44,843 nt of DNA from Lutibacter sp. B2 (GTDB lineage Bacteria; Bacillota; Clostridia; Peptostreptococcales; Thermotaleaceae): assembly GCA_015686845.1 (NCBI GenBank), contig JADPRS010000028.1:1-44843 (forward strand), written 5' to 3'. The notes under the pieces were generated by a model that worked only from the letters and a program-made list of their open reading frames with translations, did not search any database and was not told the DNA's origin. The position numbers and the translations under genes are program-made. This document shows, one piece after another, positions 8,121-17,080 of the stretch. How positions within the stretch are numbered: position 1 is the first letter of the stretch; each line of letters begins with the position of its first letter.

Positions 8121-8918
8121 TTAATACAAATATATTAAAATTAAAACACCTAATATTATTCTATAATATCCAAAAATCTTAAAATCTTTTTTCTGTATGT
8201 ATTTCATGAAAAAGGAAATTACTGCTAATGCAACTATAAACGAAAGTACAATTCCGATTAAAAGGATCATCCATTCACTAGACGTTATATCCAAACCCTT
8301 CTTCATTAATGAATAGGCTGTGGCACCAGCCATAGTCGGAATCGCTAGAAAAAATGAAAATTCAGCAGCCACTTGTCTTGAGCTCCCTAAAAGCATTGCA
8401 CCTATAATAGTGGCAGCAGAACGAGATGTTCCAGGAACCATTGCAAGACACTGAATAAATCCAATCATCAATGCGGTTTTATAAGTTATATCTTTAATAG
8501 AATTAAATTTAGGATTCCTTTTTCTTCTTTCTAATAAAATGATTGCTATTCCTCCTAACGTAAGAGTCGTAGCAACTGTAATTGGATTAAACAATTTTTC
8601 TTCAATGAAATCTCCAAATAACAATCCTAAAACTACTGCGGGCATAAATGCTACTATCACTTTATACCAAAGATTCATGGTTTCTCTTTTTTCTCTCATG
8701 CTTTTACGTTTAGAAAAGGGATACAACTTATTCCAGTATAAAACCAAAACAGACAGAATTGCACCAAATTGAATAATAACATCAAAAGAATTAGCAAAAG
8801 ACCCTTTGAATTCAATCCAATGATTCACTAAAATCAAATGACCCGTACTACTTATAGGCAAGAATTCAGTAATTCCCTCTACAATTGATAATATAATTGC
8901 TTTTACAATATCACTCAT
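8121..8918 (-). CDS. uppP: Undecaprenyl-diphosphate phosphatase (UppP/BacA)
   Basis: An integral membrane enzyme that dephosphorylates undecaprenyl diphosphate to recycle the lipid carrier of cell-wall synthesis, and whose extra copies give bacitracin tolerance. The frame is open to 8981, but the ATG at 8918 has a GGGAGG site seven bases upstream, giving 265 aa, the family's usual length. Family signatures are present: EGITEFLPISSTGHL (the E/Q-rich motif 1 with catalytic glutamate and histidine) and PGTSRSAATI (motif 2 with the conserved arginine). About eight hydrophobic segments can be seen. It is next to a TetR gene and 72 bases after xdhC, so it may receive read-through from the catabolic operon. 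Confidence 0.95.
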   Translation of the reverse strand: MSDIVKAIILSIVEGITEFLPISSTGHLILVNHWIEFKGSFANSFDVIIQFGAILSVLVLYWNKLYPFSKRKSMREKRETMNLWYKVIVAFMPAVVLGLLFGDFIEEKLFNPITVATTLTLGGIAIILLERRKRNPKFNSIKDITYKTALMIGFIQCLAMVPGTSRSAATIIGAMLLGSSRQVAAEFSFFLAIPTMAGATAYSLMKKGLDITSSEWMILLIGIVLSFIVALAVISFFMKYIQKKDFKIFGYYRIILGVLILIYLY

Positions 8919-8990
8919 TCCATAACCTCCCTTATTAAAAATATCTTCTAATAGTATATAAATATCTTCGCCCAATAACAAGCTTTATTT

Positions 8991-9797
8991 CTACAAACAT
9001 CCTTTAATTTCCTTCATATGTTTTAAACTACCTTCATTTTTAACCATAAGTATTTCACTCATAATACTAAATGCAACTTCTGATGGATTCTCCCCACCTA
9101 AATTAATTCCTATTGGAGCATATATCTTATTTAAGCGTTCTTTATCTAATCCTTCATTTAATAAATTGTTCATAATATATTTATTCTTTTTGGAACTTCC
9201 TATCATACCTATATATTTTGCCCCTTTATTTAAAACTTCTCTTAATACATTTTCATCATTTTGATGGCCTCTCGTTACAATGACGATATATGTATTACTA
9301 TCTATAGAATATTCTTTTATATTTTCTTCAATAACGCCTACATTTAGTTCATCTGCATCAGGAAATCTATCTTTGTTGCAAAACTCTTCTCGATCATCCA
9401 ATATTACAGTATAAAAACCCAACATTTTTCCTAACTTATGAAGTTCTAACCCTACATGTCCTCCTCCTGCTATTAATAGCTTATGATTAGGATTAAATAT
9501 CTTTATAAAAATTTCTGCATCTCCTCCACATTGCATATGTAAGCTTCCTTGGTCATTCAATTTAAATTTAAATAATTTGCTTTTGCCTTCCTTTAAACAC
9601 TTTTTAGCTTCATTGATTGTTGTTAGTTCTAAATTGCCTCCTCCAACAGTTCCTAAAATTTCTCCTTTTTCTGATACAATCATCATAGAACCTTCATTTC
9701 TAGGCGTAGATCCTTCTACTTTAGTAACAATTGCCATAGCAACTTTTTTGTTTTGTTTAAGTAAACTAGATACCTCATCCATCAATTTATACTCCAT
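8991..9797 (-). CDS. xdhC: XdhC/CoxI-family Mo-hydroxylase maturation protein
   Basis: A 268-aa cytoplasmic protein of the XdhC/CoxI family, which binds molybdenum cofactor and prepares it (sulfuration and insertion) for xanthine-dehydrogenase-type enzymes. The N-terminal XdhC signature GSTPRNEGSMMIV...GTVGGGNLE is clear. The C-terminal half (about 105-250) is a Rossmann domain starting LLIAGGGHVG with DDREEF. It begins 17 bases after yqeB, and this pair is the mark of the selenium-dependent molybdenum hydroxylase accessory set. The client is most likely the Mo hydroxylase at 27.4-31.1 kb. It is the last gene of the long minus-strand operon before uppP. Confidence 0.88.
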   Translation of the reverse strand: MEYKLMDEVSSLLKQNKKVAMAIVTKVEGSTPRNEGSMMIVSEKGEILGTVGGGNLELTTINEAKKCLKEGKSKLFKFKLNDQGSLHMQCGGDAEIFIKIFNPNHKLLIAGGGHVGLELHKLGKMLGFYTVILDDREEFCNKDRFPDADELNVGVIEENIKEYSIDSNTYIVIVTRGHQNDENVLREVLNKGAKYIGMIGSSKKNKYIMNNLLNEGLDKERLNKIYAPIGINLGGENPSEVAFSIMSEILMVKNEGSLKHMKEIKGCL

Positions 9798-9814
9798 ATG
9801 CTCATCCCCCTGTT

Positions 9815-10615
9815 TTATTTTTCATTTAATAAGTGACATATCCCCTCTAATACGCCCCCGCCTATAGTTCTTGCTTTATCTGAAATAGTTATACAATTAT
9901 TTTTAATCCCTCTAGGATCTATATCGCCTATTTTCATTCCACTTACTACTTCAAATCCATTTTGTATCATGCCTCTTATTACGCCATCTATCTTCGCTTT
10001 CACTTCTACACCATCAATGGTTGCTAAAACTTCGTCCTTTTCAACGATAGAACCAATATCTTTAATTACACTCAATTTTCCATATTGATTAGCCCTTATT
10101 ACTCGTTTTTCAGTAAATCCTTTTATATTCCCTGGAATCCCTGTATTAGGTTCTGGGCTTCCATTATAAATAACCCTGCCTAAATTATGTCCTCTATTGG
10201 ATTCTACAACAGCATGTACATCTTTTCCTGCTGTAAATCCAGGGCCTACACCAATGACAATGTGTGCCATATCCTTATTTGTTCCTAGGTTTTTTTTAGC
10301 AAGAATTGCATCTACAATTATAGTTATTTTAGGGTTATATAAATTTTTCCCCTCTGGATCTATAATAACAGGCACAAGTCCTTCCTCTTGTTCTTTTATT
10401 CCTTCCTCTATATTGTTAACTAATTTGGCTTTTACCCCTTCAACATCTACTTCATTTTCGTAAATAGCTTGTGCAAAAGCAACCTTTCTTCTAATCAGCG
10501 AGGGCTTATTCATTTCAAAAATTATAATTTTAAATCCTGATTTATATAATCTATGAGCAATTCCTGTTGCTATATCTCCTCCACCTCGAATTCCAACTAT
10601 ATGATTTCCAAACAT
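9815..10615 (-). CDS. yqeB: YqeB-family selenium-dependent molybdenum hydroxylase accessory protein
   Basis: This 266-aa protein matches the YqeB (EF2563-like) family, known from comparative genomics to travel with SelD and molybdenum hydroxylases that carry a non-selenocysteine, labile selenium. It opens with a Rossmann-like glycine motif (IRGGGDIATGIAHRLYKSG), contains FEMNKPSLIRRKVAFAQAI and the central GVGPGFTAGKDVHAVVE, and ends with a segment resembling a biotin/lipoyl-type fold (about 165-235). Its biochemical role is unproven. Here it sits between an MFS transporter and xdhC inside the allFGH operon. SelD itself is not in the window. Confidence 0.88.
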   Translation of the reverse strand: MFGNHIVGIRGGGDIATGIAHRLYKSGFKIIIFEMNKPSLIRRKVAFAQAIYENEVDVEGVKAKLVNNIEEGIKEQEEGLVPVIIDPEGKNLYNPKITIIVDAILAKKNLGTNKDMAHIVIGVGPGFTAGKDVHAVVESNRGHNLGRVIYNGSPEPNTGIPGNIKGFTEKRVIRANQYGKLSVIKDIGSIVEKDEVLATIDGVEVKAKIDGVIRGMIQNGFEVVSGMKIGDIDPRGIKNNCITISDKARTIGGGVLEGICHLLNEK

Positions 10616-10634
10616 TTCCTTCCTCCCCTTTTAC

Positions 10635-11777
10635 CTATATTTCTTCTCTACATAAATTATAATTTATGAATGGTATACACACATTATAAATAATAAATAT
10701 TTTGAATATTAAGCTTGAATAATCTATGAAGAAAAAATAAATCATTATATAAAATAAACTTCTTCCTGTCGTTAATAGAAATACTCTTGTTAAAAGATTT
10801 CCTAACATTTCATCCTCTTCTTTTGAATACTTTCTACAAGTATATAATTGTATTCCTACTAACGGTTTATTAAAAAAAGCATCTCCAATGCTAATGGTTA
10901 AACCAAATAAAATAAAAGTTAGAAAACTAGGTTTGTATAGGAGCAAGATTGAAAACACCAAAGAAATAGCACCTATAAACATCAGCTTTTTTCTTTTAAC
11001 TTTTTTCTGTACTTTGATATAAACATAGTAAAGTATGATAGACGATATAGCAAAGCTAGAATTTAAAACACCCATCAATGATTCACTTTTAGCAAAGCTA
11101 TATAAGAATACACTATTTACCATTATGGTGAATTCCCCATAAGGAGAATGGGTTGTATTGGTCATAAGTAATCTTTTAAAGCTATTATTGTCTATGATAT
11201 TGTTAAAATTTATTTTAGCTACTGTATTAATTTTACTGCTAGGTAGCATCAGCGCATTCCCTATTTGAAATAGTAGTAAAATGATCAGAACATATACCAT
11301 ATTTAAAAATCCATATTTTTCTATTATAAGTCCAGATATAAATGGCGTTATTATAGCAGAAATCTTAGTAACGATTCCCATAACACTCATGAATTGATCT
11401 CCATCATCTCTGCTTAACTGACCCGCTTGAAATACATTTAAATTAAAGAAAAACAATCCGTCTCCAAATCCACCCAATATGCCTATCATCATAGCATATC
11501 TTGAAATATGATCCCCTAATATAACTGTAAGTACAAATAATGATATAAAGGATAGAGATGAAAATAAATAATTTAATTTCATATTTTTCATTGCAATTCT
11601 ATTGGCTATATAGAAAGAAAAAAAAGCTGCAATATAATTACATATATTAAATATTGCAACTACTTTAATATCTTTGCCAGTCTTCCAAAGATAAATATTA
11701 ACAAATATTAAAACAAAGCTTTTAAATATAGAATATACAAGTCTCATTAAAATCATCTGCTGGGATGTTTTCCTCAC
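10635..11777 (-). CDS. Major facilitator superfamily transporter
   Basis: A polytopic membrane protein of about 380 aa with 11-12 hydrophobic segments, of the MFS type with a loop near residue 180 dividing two halves. The GTG at 11777 is chosen because a GAGGTGG site lies five bases upstream; a GTG three codons earlier has no room for one. It shows no clear substrate motif. Its place between carbamate kinase and yqeB suggests it moves the catabolic substrate or an end product of this operon; direction is unknown. Confidence 0.75.
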   Translation of the reverse strand: MRKTSQQMILMRLVYSIFKSFVLIFVNIYLWKTGKDIKVVAIFNICNYIAAFFSFYIANRIAMKNMKLNYLFSSLSFISLFVLTVILGDHISRYAMMIGILGGFGDGLFFFNLNVFQAGQLSRDDGDQFMSVMGIVTKISAIITPFISGLIIEKYGFLNMVYVLIILLLFQIGNALMLPSSKINTVAKINFNNIIDNNSFKRLLMTNTTHSPYGEFTIMVNSVFLYSFAKSESLMGVLNSSFAISSIILYYVYIKVQKKVKRKKLMFIGAISLVFSILLLYKPSFLTFILFGLTISIGDAFFNKPLVGIQLYTCRKYSKEEDEMLGNLLTRVFLLTTGRSLFYIMIYFFFIDYSSLIFKIFIIYNVCIPFINYNLCREEI

Positions 11778-11797
11778 TATTTCCACCTCATGTTTTA

Positions 11798-12736
11798 TTA
11801 CATTTCTACAACCGTTCCGCTTTTTCCTTCTAAAGCTTCTTTCGCTTTATGGAGTGATGCTATAATAGCGGTTCTTCCTTCTTTGGATTTTGCAAATGTT
11901 ACTGCTGCTTTAACTTTAGGAAGCATGCTTCCTGGCGCAAATTGACCTTCTTTTATATATTCATCGGCTTCCTCTATATTCATTTTATCTAAAAGCCTTT
12001 GATTTGGTTTTCCAAAATTTAAAGCTATTTTTTCTACGGCAGTTAAAATTAATAATATATCTGCCTCTATATCTTCCGCTAATCTTTCTGATGCTAAATC
12101 TTTATCTATAACAGCAGCAACGCCTATTCTTTTTTCTTCTTCTTCAATTACTGGTATTCCTCCTCCTCCAACAGTAATTACAATTTGTCCTTCTTTCATT
12201 AAAGTATTAATTGATTCAATCTCAACTATTTTTTTTGGCATTGGAGAAGGAACAACTCTCCTATATCCCCTTCCTGCGTCTTCAACAATATCATATCCTT
12301 TTTTTTCTTTTAGTATCAATGCTTCCTCTTTCGTATAAAAAGGACCTATTGGCTTTGTAGGATTCCTAAAAGCTTCATCATTTTTATCTACTACTACTTG
12401 CGTTATTAGCGTAACTACAGGCGTATTAATTCCTCTATTCTTTAATTCTACCCCTATTGCTTGTTGAACATGATATCCTATCATTCCCTGACTCATAGCT
12501 CCGCATACATCAAAAGGCATTGCTGGCGTTATATTTTGTGAAGCTTCATTTTGAAGAAGCAATCTTCCTACCTGTGGTCCATTTCCATGTGCTATTATTA
12601 ATTCATACCCTTCCTCTATAATATCTACAAGATATACACTGGTTTTTTTAATAATCTCTAGCTGTTCTTTTGCAGTAGCAGGCTTTCCCTCTGACTGCAA
12701 TGCATTTCCCCCAAGTGCAACTACGATCCTTTTCAT
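11798..12736 (-). CDS. arcC: Carbamate kinase
   Basis: This 312-aa cytoplasmic kinase converts carbamoyl phosphate plus ADP to ATP, CO2 and NH3 in the catabolic direction. Family marks are the N-terminal GGNALQ, the substrate loop AHGNGPQVG, VGGGGIPVI, and DKDLASERLAEDI near the C-terminal half. No arginine deiminase genes are nearby; instead it lies downstream of allFGH. In E. coli the allFGH genes are likewise accompanied by a carbamate kinase (YbcF, proposed name AllK). So it probably harvests ATP from carbamoyl phosphate released by the AllFGH carbamoyltransferase. Confidence 0.95.
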   Translation of the reverse strand: MKRIVVALGGNALQSEGKPATAKEQLEIIKKTSVYLVDIIEEGYELIIAHGNGPQVGRLLLQNEASQNITPAMPFDVCGAMSQGMIGYHVQQAIGVELKNRGINTPVVTLITQVVVDKNDEAFRNPTKPIGPFYTKEEALILKEKKGYDIVEDAGRGYRRVVPSPMPKKIVEIESINTLMKEGQIVITVGGGGIPVIEEEEKRIGVAAVIDKDLASERLAEDIEADILLILTAVEKIALNFGKPNQRLLDKMNIEEADEYIKEGQFAPGSMLPKVKAAVTFAKSKEGRTAIIASLHKAKEALEGKSGTVVEM

Positions 12737-12748
12737 TAAAATACCCCC

Positions 12749-13936
12749 TTAAAAAATATTCTCTTCTCTTAACTTAGAAATATTAGCATCGTCATAAGAA
12801 AGAAGCTCTTTTAAAATTTCATCTGTATGCTCTCCTAAAATTGGAGCAGGCATTCTAATATCTCCTGGGGTAGCACTTAACTTAATAGGAATACCAGGAA
12901 TCTTCAATGTACCTGCAACAGGATGTTTCATTTCTACGATCATATCCCTTGCAATCACCTGAGGATTTTCAAGCACTTTATCTACACTATTAATAGGTGA
13001 ATTTGGAACGCCAATATCATCAAAAATTTTTTGCCACTGCATGGTATTATTAAGCTTAAATGCATCTGCTAATATGGGTCTTAACGCTTCATAATTTTCA
13101 TCTCTTAATGGATTCGTTTTAAATCTTTTATCATCTATTAATTCTTCTCTTTTTAATCCTTTACATAATTTTGCCCATAAGTTATCATTTCCTGCAGCGA
13201 TCATCACGTCTCCATCTTTCGTCTCAAAAGATTCAAATGGAATGATCGATGGATGTTTATTTCCACCTGGTCTTGGTGGGGTCCCCGTTACAATATATCT
13301 AGCTATGGCATTTTCTAGAATTGCAACCTGACAATCAAGCATTGCTACATCTACCTTTTGCCCTTCACCCTGTTTATCAAGATTTCTAAGGGCAGACAAA
13401 ATTCCTATTGTAGTAAATAATCCTGCTATAATATCTCCAATGGAAGCACCTACCCTTGTTGGCTTACCATCTTTTTCACCTGTAATACTCATAATTCCAC
13501 CCATCGCTTGAACGATGGCATCATATGCAGGTCTTTTACTAAAAGGTCCCGTATGACCAAATCCAGAAGATGCTGCATATATAATTTTAGGATTTACTTC
13601 CTTTAATACATCATATCCTAGCCCTAATTTTTCCATCGTCCCTGGTCTATAATTTTCTACAACCACATCTGCTTTTTTAACCATCTCTAGAAATAATTCT
13701 TTTGCCTTTTTTTCTTTTAAATTAAGGGTCATACTTCGTTTATTTCTATTAAGACTCATAAAATAAGCACTTTCATTGTTTATATAAGGTCCAAATTGTC
13801 TAGAGTCGTCTCCCGTTTTAGGCATTTCTATTTTTATAACATCAGCACCTAAGTCTGCTAAAACCATAGTTGCATATGGCCCTGCCAATACTCTTGTCAA
13901 ATCAAGCACTCTTATTCCCTCTAATGAATAACCCAT
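12749..13936 (-). CDS. Type III (CaiB/BaiF) CoA-transferase
   Basis: A 395-aa CoA-transferase of family III, which moves CoA between carboxylic acids through an enzyme-bound anhydride. Fold marks are LEGIRVLDLTRVLAGPYATM at the start, ENYRPG, and GASIGDIIAG, where D168 lies at the position of the catalytic aspartate of formyl-CoA transferase. The C-terminal ILGEHTDEIL is also typical. Family members act on oxalate, carnitine, succinate, citramalate and others, and the sequence alone does not name the acid. No oxalyl-CoA decarboxylase is in the window. It sits 12 bases before carbamate kinase and 21 after the nitrilase gene, so activation of the amide-derived acid of this operon is the likely role. 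Confidence 0.92.
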   Translation of the reverse strand: MGYSLEGIRVLDLTRVLAGPYATMVLADLGADVIKIEMPKTGDDSRQFGPYINNESAYFMSLNRNKRSMTLNLKEKKAKELFLEMVKKADVVVENYRPGTMEKLGLGYDVLKEVNPKIIYAASSGFGHTGPFSKRPAYDAIVQAMGGIMSITGEKDGKPTRVGASIGDIIAGLFTTIGILSALRNLDKQGEGQKVDVAMLDCQVAILENAIARYIVTGTPPRPGGNKHPSIIPFESFETKDGDVMIAAGNDNLWAKLCKGLKREELIDDKRFKTNPLRDENYEALRPILADAFKLNNTMQWQKIFDDIGVPNSPINSVDKVLENPQVIARDMIVEMKHPVAGTLKIPGIPIKLSATPGDIRMPAPILGEHTDEILKELLSYDDANISKLREENIF

Positions 13937-13957
13937 AAATTATCCCCCCTTTTATAT

Positions 13958-14848
13958 TTATTTTTTATATGGGATTCTTTTAGCAGGTTCAAAATTACTT
14001 TTTCCTTCTTTTAAAATATCCTTATAAACTGCCACATTTCTATCTTCAATATGATCAAATATCATTGGTGTTTTTGTACCATAGCTAACATATTTGATTG
14101 GATTTGGATCTAGTTTAGCTGCTATGATTTCTTCACTACCTCTTGCTAATGCTAATGTTTGTGCGATTGGACTTATAATCATACTATGACCAAAATAATA
14201 ATTTTCTCCTGCATCAGGCCCAACTGCATTTGCGCCTAATAGATATACATGATTATCATATGCTCTAGCTTTATTCATAACTTCCCAAATCTCATAGCTT
14301 CTTAATAATGCAGATGGTCTAGTTATAATTTCCGCTCCATTTAAAGCTAGCACTCTACTTAATTCAGGAAAATCTCCATCATAGCATATAATCATACCGA
14401 TTTTCCCTAATTTTGTATCTACTACTACAATCTCCGAACCCGGTGTAGTCCAACCCCCTCCCTCTTTTCTTTCTGTAGGAAATGGATGTGTTTTTCTGTA
14501 ATTCCCTAAAATTTCTCCATTGTCATCAATAAGTACAGAGCTATTTAATATCTCTCCATACTTCTGTCCTCTTTCATATAAAGGAAGCACAACATGTATG
14601 CCTAATTCTTTTGCTAATTTTTGAACCTTTTCTGTATGTCCTCCTGGAATCGGTTCTAACATTTCATAAAATTCTTCCATAGGCATATTCGGTGTAAATC
14701 CAGTCGTTATGGTTTCTGGAAATACGACTAACTCTGCCTCATATTCTTTTTTAGCTCTTTTTAGCCAATGACATACTTTATCTATATTAACTTTAATATT
14801 ATTAGGTTCTACTGCTATTTGAACACAAGCAGCTATATGCTCCTTCAC
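13958..14848 (-). CDS. Nitrilase-superfamily carbon-nitrogen hydrolase
   Basis: A 296-aa cytoplasmic amidase with the complete Glu-Lys-Cys triad: E45 (VVFPETITTG), K119 (NYRKTHPF) and C155 (MIICYDGDFPE). The start is GTG, five to ten bases after a GGGGGG site. The superfamily includes N-carbamoyl-amino-acid amidohydrolases, beta-ureidopropionase and omega-amidases, so it could remove a carbamoyl group or deamidate a short amide acid. Because AllFGH in the same operon already handles carbamoyl transfer, the omega-amidase type of activity on an oxamate- or malonamate-like product is the more economical guess. Confidence 0.92.
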   Translation of the reverse strand: MKEHIAACVQIAVEPNNIKVNIDKVCHWLKRAKKEYEAELVVFPETITTGFTPNMPMEEFYEMLEPIPGGHTEKVQKLAKELGIHVVLPLYERGQKYGEILNSSVLIDDNGEILGNYRKTHPFPTERKEGGGWTTPGSEIVVVDTKLGKIGMIICYDGDFPELSRVLALNGAEIITRPSALLRSYEIWEVMNKARAYDNHVYLLGANAVGPDAGENYYFGHSMIISPIAQTLALARGSEEIIAAKLDPNPIKYVSYGTKTPMIFDHIEDRNVAVYKDILKEGKSNFEPAKRIPYKK

Positions 14849-14871
14849 AATTTGTCCCCCCTTAAAACTTT

Positions 14872-14890
14872 GCCCGCCATTTTGGCGGGC
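14872..14890 (-). other. GC-rich intercistronic hairpin
   Basis: A perfect 7-bp stem GCCCGCC / GGCGGGC with a five-base loop lies between the cyclic-amide hydrolase and the nitrilase gene. It is strikingly GC-rich for this DNA. On the minus strand it is followed by AAAGTTTT, not a proper T run, so it is more likely an mRNA stability or partial attenuation hairpin than a full terminator. Confidence 0.7.
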
Positions 14891-14905
14891 GTAATTTAGT
14901 ACATT

Positions 14906-15694
14906 CTATTTTTCATAATCAAATGCAACGATACGGCTAATACAAGATTCTCCACCTACAAATCTCCATGGGAAACAACCAATAACTAGACGTTTTCCTG
15001 ACAACTGTTGAATATCTCCACCTAAGTTTTCAGCATGAATAATATCATGTGGGAATAAATCATAATGCATTAATTGATAATCCTCATCTGGGAATATTTC
15101 CTCTAAGTTCTTTCCATATTTTTCTTTTAAGAATTTGTCAGCCTTTTTAGCATCTTTTGGACACCATTCACGAATCTTCGTATTCATTGGATGGTCTGCA
15201 GAACCACAGTCAACGCCAATCCATTTAAACTGCATTTCTTTACACCAATCAGAAAATTCCTTAGTAGGTCCAGGATGTTTTACCATAAATCGCTCCTCAT
15301 CCGCTTCTGGCTGATCCCAAGCATATTTATGGTAACCAGTATTAATAATTAGGATATCTCCCTTTCTAATATCTGCTCTTGCCATAAGGTCTTTAGAAGT
15401 ATAGATACCATAATCTTCTGCTATATCAGAAATGTCTACTACTACGCCAGGAGCTACTAGTTCTTCTAGTGGAATAGAAGCAATATCTCTACCATGAGTA
15501 CAAAAGTGAACAGAACCATCTAGATGTGTTCCTACGTGATTTGAGTGAGTAAGTATTTGTCCATTGGCACCATTAGGCGCTAATCTTTTAAAAAATTTAA
15601 TTTGTAACGGCTCATAAGTTGGCCAAGCTGGTGTCATATGACTAAGTGGTTGTGTCAGATCGTACATTTTTACATTTTTCCATAAATTTAACAT
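14906..15694 (-). CDS. Cyclase-family metal-dependent hydrolase (kynurenine formamidase/isatin hydrolase-like)
   Basis: A 262-aa member of the cyclase (PF04199-type) family, Mn/Zn-dependent amide hydrolases that include kynurenine formamidase and isatin hydrolase. The metal motif is present as H53-V-G-T-H57-L-D59-G-S-V-H63, with GS in place of the usual AP. Isatin hydrolase shows that the fold can open a cyclic imide-like ring. No tryptophan-pathway gene is near; the neighbours are allG (48 bases upstream) and the nitrilase, so ring opening of an N-heterocycle such as a hydantoin-, parabanate- or barbiturate-like compound is plausible but not shown. Confidence 0.88.
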   Translation of the reverse strand: MLNLWKNVKMYDLTQPLSHMTPAWPTYEPLQIKFFKRLAPNGANGQILTHSNHVGTHLDGSVHFCTHGRDIASIPLEELVAPGVVVDISDIAEDYGIYTSKDLMARADIRKGDILIINTGYHKYAWDQPEADEERFMVKHPGPTKEFSDWCKEMQFKWIGVDCGSADHPMNTKIREWCPKDAKKADKFLKEKYGKNLEEIFPDEDYQLMHYDLFPHDIIHAENLGGDIQQLSGKRLVIGCFPWRFVGGESCISRIVAFDYEK

Positions 15695-15742
15695 GGTAAC
15701 TCCCCCTTAAATTTTTTATATATTTTTAAACTTTAAAATCTA

Positions 15743-17005
15743 TTAGAATAATCCCTCTTCTTCAAGCATGTTTACATAAGCCTCAAGCGCATCCTCAAAA
15801 CACTTCATAGGAGGTCTTACTAATCCTGCTCCTACTTGCCCTACGCCTGGGTTTTTATGGGCAATACCAGTATTAATAATAGGTCTAATGCCCGTATCAA
15901 TAACCTTTTGAATGTCTATTCCAGTTGGCGTTCCCCTAAAATCCAAAGATGGTATCTTATAAGAACCGCTTTCACCTTCTGTTATCTCATACATACTCAT
16001 TGTGTAATTTAGTGCATCACTAGGCGTTCCTCCTACAAATTGTACGATTGCAGGTGCCCCAGCCATTGCAAATCCACCAATTCCAGTAGTTTCTGTAATA
16101 CAACTGTCTCCAATATCCCTATTGGCGTCCTCCATTGTATATCCTGGAAAATATAAACCATCAATCACTTCAGCAGGCGCAGTGAACCATCTATTTCCTA
16201 ATCCAGCTACTCTAACACCAAACTCTGTACCATTTCTTGCCATTGTATATACCAAAGTACTATACTTAATATCTTCTAGAGGATCCATTGTACATTTGCA
16301 AACTGGCATCGTAATATTTAAGAAGAAGTGATCATTTTTATGCATAAATTTAAGAACTTCTGACTTAACTTCATCCGTATAATTGGTTTTAACTATGTAT
16401 GGTGCTAACTCTCTGATTAAAAGTGATGTGCCTGCTTTGTTTCGATTGTGACCATCATCACCCATCTGAATGACTTGAGCAACCATGGTTTTCAAATCTA
16501 TTTCTCCCGCTAAAGTAAGTGCATCTCTTAGGACAGGACCTAAACTATTTTGTATCCAATTCAGTCTTTCAATAACTTCCTCACTATAAGCCCCATAACG
16601 AAGTACCTTTCCTAAACCTTCATTCAAAGTACAATAAGCATAGTTTCCAAAAGCTTTATTCTTTAAAATCCATACAGGCATAGAAGGTGTAACCACGCCA
16701 GCCATTGGCCCTACTGCATTATGATGATGACAAGAATCAAAAGTTATTTCTCCAGACTCTGCTAATTTTATAGCATCCTCTTCATTTGAAGCTAACCCTT
16801 CATATATAAGGCCCCCTATAATAGCACCTCTAAGAGGTCCACTCATATTCTCCCAAGTAACAGGTGGTCCTGCATGTAAAAAAGTTTTCTCTGTCATTCC
16901 TGGGATATCATCTAATGCTTTTCCTATTCCCATAAGTGTAGGTTGGGCACTTACTATTTTGTTTAGCGCTTCATTATTAGCCTTACTAATTTTTTCTTGA
17001 ATCAT
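15743..17005 (-). CDS. allG: AllG (YlbE, DUF1116), subunit of oxamate carbamoyltransferase
   Basis: This 420-aa protein aligns along its length with E. coli YlbE/AllG: LHAGPPVTWENMSGP near the start, FDSCHHHNAVGPMAGV, NEGLGKVLRYGAYSEEV, MARNGTEFGVRVAGLG, and the end TGIRPIINTGIAHKNPG. In E. coli, allFGH encode an oxamic transcarbamylase that takes part in anaerobic allantoin breakdown (oxalurate plus phosphate giving oxamate and carbamoyl phosphate). The start ATG follows a GGGGGG site. A 7-bp hairpin precedes it, after the split allF tail gene. The substrate here may differ, since no oxalurate-making enzymes are seen. Confidence 0.92.
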   Translation of the reverse strand: MIQEKISKANNEALNKIVSAQPTLMGIGKALDDIPGMTEKTFLHAGPPVTWENMSGPLRGAIIGGLIYEGLASNEEDAIKLAESGEITFDSCHHHNAVGPMAGVVTPSMPVWILKNKAFGNYAYCTLNEGLGKVLRYGAYSEEVIERLNWIQNSLGPVLRDALTLAGEIDLKTMVAQVIQMGDDGHNRNKAGTSLLIRELAPYIVKTNYTDEVKSEVLKFMHKNDHFFLNITMPVCKCTMDPLEDIKYSTLVYTMARNGTEFGVRVAGLGNRWFTAPAEVIDGLYFPGYTMEDANRDIGDSCITETTGIGGFAMAGAPAIVQFVGGTPSDALNYTMSMYEITEGESGSYKIPSLDFRGTPTGIDIQKVIDTGIRPIINTGIAHKNPGVGQVGAGLVRPPMKCFEDALEAYVNMLEEEGLF

Positions 17006-17054
17006 AATCTTTCCCCCCGATATATTAAAATATATAGTACAAACATTGTATATA

Positions 17055-17073
17055 TTCTGAATATTTTTCAGAA
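17055..17073 (-). other. Hairpin between the allF tail gene and allG
   Basis: A perfect 7-bp stem TTCTGAA / TTCAGAA with a five-base loop sits eight bases after the stop of the small gene and before the allG ribosome binding site. There is no T run, so it may be a stability or translation-insulating element. Confidence 0.55.
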
Positions 17074-17080
17074 ATTATAT

